A stretch of 64,000 nt of DNA, taken from positions 179,518 to 243,517 of the forward strand of contig NZ_FTNQ01000004.1 in assembly GCF_900156455.1 (NCBI RefSeq), written 5' to 3'. This DNA comes from Microbacterium sp. RURRCA19A. GTDB lineage: Bacteria > Actinomycetota > Actinomycetes > Actinomycetales > Microbacteriaceae. Under the pieces are notes generated by a model. The model was not told the origin of the DNA. It did no database searches and was given only the letters and a program-made list of their open reading frames with translations. Position numbers and translations under genes: made by a program. Every line of letters starts with the position of its first letter. Position 1 is the first letter of the stretch. Below, piece by piece: positions 60,068 through 64,000 of the stretch.

Positions 60068-62056
60068 TTATTCAACCTGAGGTGGGTGACCGAACGCAGC
60101 CATCACCTCGATTGCCGTGCGCAATGCGTCGGGTAGATCAGCAAGGTCCGCGTCCATAACGGCGCTCCGGTAGGCGTAAAGATTCTTGACTCGAAGGGCA
60201 TTGCCTTCAGCAACCAGCGCGGTGTTGAAACTGGCCCAGCTCGACAGTTCGGTTTCGAGATCGTCGTGCCAGAAGGTTACGTAGGGACTCGACGAACTAG
60301 CGTCTCCGAACGCGAACGTACTAGAACCTACGACGCCGTCAGCCCCGCGAACCCATGACAGCACGAGGTTGGTGGAACGAAGGTGGTTTTGGTGAGCATC
60401 TTCTCGAAGAATTTCATCGTCAGGATATTTCCTTTGAGCTCCCAGGAAGTCGGCATCGGCAACGATGTATGTCGGCACACCTAGCGCGCTGAAGATTTCG
60501 CATGGGATACGCAAGCTTTCCTTGCTAGAGACTTCTATGACCGAGACCCCGCGCGCGTCTAGGTCGAGGCCCATCCGGGACGCAACGGCCTCAATCACTG
60601 CTCTGTCGGTGTCTCCTTCTACGAGCACCACTGAGTCAGCGAAGAATCCCTCCGAAAATTCAGTAGGAACGCGCTTGTCCACAATCTTAGATATTTTTGC
60701 GGCGTCAATTCCGGTAGCTGCCTCGAGCGCTTCAGCGTTGGTATGCGCAACAGTGGTCTTCCCCCCGCTGAGAGTGAAACGCCTAAGAGACGAAAACTGG
60801 TCGGGGCGGACGAAGTACGGACTATGCGTCGCGAGAATCACCTGGGCATTGCTCTGGCCGCTAAGTTCGGTCAAAGTCCGCGCGAATGTACGGGCTCGTA
60901 TAGGGTGCTGATAGATCTCTGGTTCCTCGATACATACGATGAGATTCGGGAGGCGGTCTAGCTCATCTTGTAAACGAGCTTCCGTCTCCTCCTCATTCTC
61001 ACCATCTCGCGGCTCATGAATGCTCCGCATAAGGACATCATCTGGGACCAAAGCCTCGAACATCGACATCATGACAGCGCGCTGAACGCCGTGACCCTGG
61101 CGTGCAATGTCATTTGTCACGCCATCGATAGTTATGTCGGTCGTCACAGATGCATTTGCCTTCGGCGTCCAATCTGGCAGCGATGGTGTCAGTGTAAGCT
61201 GAGCGTTCGGGATCAGATTAGAGAGGCGGCTATTCACCCTTTCCGCCTGCACGTGGGTTGAACTCTGAACTGAATCACGGACCCGTCGCTGAAGTGCGAC
61301 TATTGCGTCTTCATTCTCGGCTAGCCATTCCGCAGTTGCGCGAGCTCCAGCCTCTGCCATCACCGCGCCGATCAGTCCGTTTAGGGCTGACCCCCTGCCT
61401 CCTGAGTCGCCAACCTGAGATGAGATGTCGGTTGCTGCCGGAATGAGAACGAGTCGCACGCACTCCTTTATGACATTACTGCCGTTAATGCCGAACATAT
61501 GGTTGGCATCGGAGTCTTCCACGGCGACTAGCTGAGACTGGTGGGACGAGTCGTCTTCCCATGTGCTCAGCGCCGCTAAAACATCATCTTTCGATGGCGA
61601 GGGTGACAGTTCAGGAAGACCGGTAACTTCTTCGCGAAGAGCGCGATAAGCGGGTCTTAGCTCTGTTACGCGAGTCATAGCTCTCAGATCCGCGAAGCCA
61701 GGCCCCTGCAGCGCATTACCTACAACCTTCTCGCCCGAGCCGCGGCGCCAAGTTCGCCGGAACGTAGCGGTTGTACCGCGCCCGTACTGTTGGAGCCTTG
61801 CTTTGTCGTGGATAGTGAGGTCACGGAACGTCACAGTCACTTCAACGAAGCAGTTGTCGTCTTCAGTGGTCCCCTCAACATACCCATGCACGTCAGAAGG
61901 AGATAGAGCCCGGCCGTTGAAAAACCAATCGAGAGCATAGAGCACTGATGACTTACCCGCGCCGTTCGCTCCGACTAGGACAGAGTAATCGTCAACAACG
62001 ATGTCGACTTCTTTGAGGCTCCGATAATTGCGAATAGCTACATGACTGATCTTCAT
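60068..62056 (-). CDS. OLD-family ATPase/TOPRIM endonuclease
   Basis: 662 residues. ABC-type ATPase split around a coiled middle: Walker A VGANGAGKSSVLYALDWF (near 30), an altered signature GHGVQRAVMMSMFEAL, Walker B NLIVCIEEPEIYQHP and the H-loop VILATHSPYFVRPDQ. A C-terminal TOPRIM domain follows: SVVLVEGDTDRAVIEAV with metal-binding Glu and a second motif IVADADFLG. This is the overcoming-lysogenization-defect layout seen in lone OLD proteins and in GajA of Gabija. No UvrD-like GajB is adjacent. ATG at 62056 (MKISHVAIRNYRSLKEVD) is the family-typical start; the longer frame has no support. Likely a DNA nuclease with a defence role. Confidence 0.88.
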   Translation of the reverse strand: MKISHVAIRNYRSLKEVDIVVDDYSVLVGANGAGKSSVLYALDWFFNGRALSPSDVHGYVEGTTEDDNCFVEVTVTFRDLTIHDKARLQQYGRGTTATFRRTWRRGSGEKVVGNALQGPGFADLRAMTRVTELRPAYRALREEVTGLPELSPSPSKDDVLAALSTWEDDSSHQSQLVAVEDSDANHMFGINGSNVIKECVRLVLIPAATDISSQVGDSGGRGSALNGLIGAVMAEAGARATAEWLAENEDAIVALQRRVRDSVQSSTHVQAERVNSRLSNLIPNAQLTLTPSLPDWTPKANASVTTDITIDGVTNDIARQGHGVQRAVMMSMFEALVPDDVLMRSIHEPRDGENEEETEARLQDELDRLPNLIVCIEEPEIYQHPIRARTFARTLTELSGQSNAQVILATHSPYFVRPDQFSSLRRFTLSGGKTTVAHTNAEALEAATGIDAAKISKIVDKRVPTEFSEGFFADSVVLVEGDTDRAVIEAVASRMGLDLDARGVSVIEVSSKESLRIPCEIFSALGVPTYIVADADFLGAQRKYPDDEILREDAHQNHLRSTNLVLSWVRGADGVVGSSTFAFGDASSSSPYVTFWHDDLETELSSWASFNTALVAEGNALRVKNLYAYRSAVMDADLADLPDALRTAIEVMAAFGHPPQVE

Positions 62057-62276
62057 ACTGAGGCCAATTATGACAGCCGCCTGACAGTCGTCAAGTCTAG
62101 CGCCGCGCTTTGTTGCCGTCTCGACAACACCATCGGTACATCCAACACCGTAGCCAATCGCCCGACCGAATGTACCGACGACACCCCACATGGCTGACTA
62201 GAAAAATTAATAACAGAGGTCAGTCCTGATTTCAGCCTGTACCGACCGGACGGGCGACCGGACCTACAGAACGCAA

Positions 62277-62302
62277 AAATAACCCCGGTAAAGGGGTTAT
62301 TT
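62277..62302. terminator. Bidirectional-type hairpin before the second triple-HTH gene
   Basis: AAATAACCCC (62277-62286) and GGGGTTATTT (62293-62302) pair perfectly around a 6-nt loop, with A- and T-tracts at both sides, the classic intrinsic terminator form and unlike other hairpins in this window. It lies 22 nt before the GTG at 62325. The remaining 62057-62276 gap shows no gene; it must hold the OLD promoter. Confidence 0.75.
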
Positions 62303-62324
62303 CGTGTTGAAGTTCGGTAGTTTG

Positions 62325-62909
62325 GTGGGCCTCGTTCAGTGGTACTCGAATAAATCGGGAGGGGCGTCCCACCTCCGTAGGTTGGCGACCGCGGGGCCGG
62401 ACCGGCGCCCGGATGCGCGGCGAAGTCTGCCTCGGAAGGCTCGGCAGCTGACCGACGACGAGAAGATGGCGTTCGTTGAGGGTTACGAGCAGGGCGAGCC
62501 GATCGCGGATCTAGCAATGAAGCTCGGTGTCCATCGGACGACCCTCGACAACCTCATCAAGCGTCTCGGGCTATCGCGCGAGGATCCGGATGCCGTACCT
62601 CTGGCAGTCAAGGATGCGATCGTTGCGTCGTATCGAGCAGGGGAGACGCTTGCAGTCATCGGTCGTCGGCATGGCTTCAGCCCGAACAAGGTGCAGCGGT
62701 TGCTGGTCGCGGTGGGGGAGCCGGTGAGGTCTCGTGGGCCGCAGGGTTCACAGCTGACGAGTGAGCAGGTACGGGACCTTGTGGATCGGTACGAGCGGGG
62801 ATGGGCGATGGGCAGCATCGCGGAGGAGTTCGGGGTGAGTTACGCCTGTGTGCGCAAGCACCTCATGGGTGCCGGTGTGCGGCTTCGAGCGCGGGGTGGG
62901 GCGAGGTGA
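62325..62909 (+). CDS. Triple helix-turn-helix DNA-binding protein, copy 2
   Basis: 194 residues, same length as the copy at 59018. Head VGLVQWYSNKSGGASHLRRL, then three HTH units (KMAFVEGYEQGEPIADLAMK / LGVHRTTLDNLIKRLGL; VKDAIVASYRAGETLAVIGR / HGFSPNKVQRLLVAVGE; VRDLVDRYERGWAMGSIAEE / FGVSYACVRKHLMGAG), ending RARGGAR. An earlier in-frame GTG at 62304 would start directly at the hairpin edge; GTG 62325 is preferred from the alignment with copy 1. Same orientation as copy 1, so the two genes form a direct repeat around the OLD module. Confidence 0.7.
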   Translation: MGLVQWYSNKSGGASHLRRLATAGPDRRPDARRSLPRKARQLTDDEKMAFVEGYEQGEPIADLAMKLGVHRTTLDNLIKRLGLSREDPDAVPLAVKDAIVASYRAGETLAVIGRRHGFSPNKVQRLLVAVGEPVRSRGPQGSQLTSEQVRDLVDRYERGWAMGSIAEEFGVSYACVRKHLMGAGVRLRARGGAR

Positions 62910-63030
62910 GCTCCGCGTTCTGCGGCCGCACCTTCCATGCCACTCTGTGTGCTCACACGTGGGGTCTGCTGCATCGGTAGGTGACATCTGAGTTGGGTTG
63001 CCCGGGAGGGTGCCCTGGAAGGATGTCATT

Positions 63031-63339
63031 GTGCCCAAGCCCTATCCGAGCGAGTTCCGTGATGACGTTGTGCGTGTCGCCAGGAATCGCGAACCCGGCG
63101 TGACGATCGAGCAGATCGCGGCTGACTTCGGTGTCCATCCGATGACGCTCACGAAGTGGATGCGACGTGCCGCGGTCGAGGAGGGCACGACGCCGGGTGT
63201 AACGCGGTCCGAGGGTGCCGAGCTGCGGGAGGCGCGGAAGCGGATCCGGTTGCTGGAGCAAGAGGTCGAGGTGCTGCGGCGGGCGGCGGCGTATCTGTCG
63301 CAGGCGAACCTGCCGGGAAAAGGCTCTACCCGCTCGTGA
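63031..63339 (+). CDS. IS3-family transposase OrfA
   Basis: 102 residues from the GTG at 63031 (MPKPYPSEFRDDVVRVARNR). HTH (IEQIAADFGVHPMTLTKWMR) and a leucine-zipper region (LREARKRIRLLEQEVEVLRRA) for multimerisation. AAGGATG lies upstream. Ends in frame after a slippery A-run shared with orfB, as usual for IS3 elements. Confidence 0.9.
   Translation: MPKPYPSEFRDDVVRVARNREPGVTIEQIAADFGVHPMTLTKWMRRAAVEEGTTPGVTRSEGAELREARKRIRLLEQEVEVLRRAAAYLSQANLPGKGSTRS
63315..63323 (+). other. Programmed -1 frameshift site between orfA and orfB
   Basis: GGGAAAAGG: orfA reads GGA AAA GGC while the orfB frame reads GGG AAA AGG. Slippage on the four A residues (63318-63321) would fuse OrfA to OrfB through ...PGK-RLYPLVTEL. 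OrfB has no convincing start of its own here. Confidence 0.75.
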
Positions 63340-63968
63340 CCGAGCTCGCCGCTGACGGTGTTCCCGTTGCGGTGACGTGCCGGGTGCTCAAGCTCGCTCG
63401 TCAGCCCTACTACCGGTGGCTGGCGAACCCGATCACGGATGCCGAACTCGTCGCGGCGTATCGTGCGAACGCGCTCTTCGACGCGCACCGCGACGATCCC
63501 GAGTTCGGCTACCGATTCCTTTTGGATGAGGCCCGCGACGCGGGTGAGGCCATGGCGGAGCGGACAGCGTGGCGGATTTGTCGCGACAACGGCTGGTGGT
63601 CCGCGTTCGGGAAGCGTCGCCGCGGGAAGGGGCGGCGTCCCGGCCCACCCGTTCACGATGATCTCGTGCGCCGGGAGTTCACCGCGGATGCGCCGAACCA
63701 GCTCTGGCTCAGCGACATCACGGAACACAAGACCGGGGAAGGCACGCTCTACCTCTGCGCGATCAAAGACGTCTTCAGTAACCGGATCGTGGGGTACTCG
63801 ATCAGCGACCGGATGAAAGCTCGTCTCGCGGTCGACGCGGTCGCTAACGCCGTCGCGCGGCGCGGGAACGTCGCTGGCTGCGTGCTTCACACTGACAGAG
63901 GATCTCAGACCGGTCTCAATCGATCGTCGCAACACCAGCTTGTTCGATGGACTCTATCTGCTCGTTGA
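63321..63968 (+). pseudogene. IS3-family transposase OrfB, truncated by insertion
   Basis: Integrase catalytic core of an IS3 transposase: N-terminal HTH_21-like region (AYRANALFDAHRDDPEFGYR), first catalytic Asp in LWLSDITEHKTGEG, second in LHTDRGSQ. At 63909 the family sequence stops, and the frame runs through unrelated codons (TGLNRSSQHQLV) to a chance stop at 63968. The catalytic Glu and C-terminus are missing from this side, so the protein cannot be active. Confidence 0.87.
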
Positions 63969-64000
63969 GGGCTTCTGCTGGAGTCTTCCACCCGAGTGTC
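63916..64000 (-). CDS. IS30-family transposase, C-terminal end (partial)
   Basis: Minus-strand reading from the window edge gives TLGWKTPAEALNEQIESIEQ followed by AGVATID and a stop at 63916-63918. This is the characteristic C-terminus of actinobacterial IS30-type transposases. The rest lies beyond the window. The element end falls near 63909-63912, only a few bases after the transposase stop. Confidence 0.85.
   Translation of the reverse strand, partial: TLGWKTPAEALNEQIESIEQAGVATID

Larger units (their letters stand above)
62982..63911 (+). mobile_element. IS3-family element, interrupted
   Basis: Left end placed approximately at TGACATCTGAGT (62982), since the right end is missing for comparison. 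Contains orfA and an incomplete orfB joined by a -1 frameshift signal. The element is cut after the HTDRGSQ codons of orfB (63908) by an IS30-family element. Confidence 0.7.

Noticed and set aside
59603..62056. Gabija defence system
   Set aside because: The OLD protein resembles GajA, but no UvrD-like GajB helicase is encoded beside it.
58649..63968. Prophage
   Set aside because: No integrase, structural, packaging or lysis genes; only HTH proteins, an OLD protein and insertion sequences.

Overview
The window comes from a high-GC Gram-positive actinobacterium, most likely Microbacteriaceae and close to Microbacterium. The signs are the strong G/C codon bias, many GTG starts, -10 boxes of the TAnnnT type placed directly before start codons, an actinobacterial small SRP RNA, VanR of the PadR type, an alpha/beta-type lysC, ThrE, and the recurring GGATGC/GCATCC word. 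Genes are tightly packed, many joined by ATGA, GTGA or TGATG overlaps. No gene-free stretch exceeds 300 bases. The long ORFs opposite real genes are high-GC shadows and are left out.

1-6.3 kb: a sugar ABC importer (lipoprotein, two permeases) feeds a GH38 alpha-mannosidase. 6.3-12.8 kb: an amine module with a copper amine oxidase, two APC permeases, an IclR regulator and a palindromic operator. 12.8-20.0 kb: aromatic acid catabolism. vanAB with a divergent PadR regulator sits beside an SDR, amidohydrolase, MaoC hydratase and acyl-CoA ligase under a divergent MarR regulator. Together they read as hydroxycinnamate side-chain shortening followed by vanillate demethylation. 20.0-31.3 kb: core genes, namely SRP RNA, a NudK-like hydrolase, pta-ackA, beta-phosphoglucomutase with a GH65 phosphorylase, and dnaX-recR.

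31.3-48.6 kb: the most unusual region. A tandem YegP-like protein and a PASTA kinase lead into a phosphate (Pst) locus. pstC, pstA and pstS are separated from pstB by more than 8 kb of exported proteins: a large membrane-anchored protein with a PstS-like section, a further PstS-like protein, an Ig/WxL-like surface protein, two DUF916-like membrane proteins and a sortase-like protein lacking the catalytic His and Cys. PstB carries a roughly 150-residue N-terminal extension. Direct repeats with 11-nt periodicity, resembling PHO boxes, lie before several transcription units. I propose this as a cell-surface phosphate acquisition system not captured by the standard Pst description.

48.6-58.5 kb: ThrE exporter, lysC (with an internal start for a beta subunit), asd, mqo, tdk, galE, a FadR-type regulator with a siderophore-interacting protein, and a HAD hydrolase. 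58.5-64 kb: an accessory island, visibly less G/C-rich. Small tandem-HTH proteins, two of them paralogues in direct orientation, flank an OLD-family ATPase/TOPRIM nuclease and an unrecognised gene. It ends in an IS3-family element interrupted by an IS30-family element running off the window.
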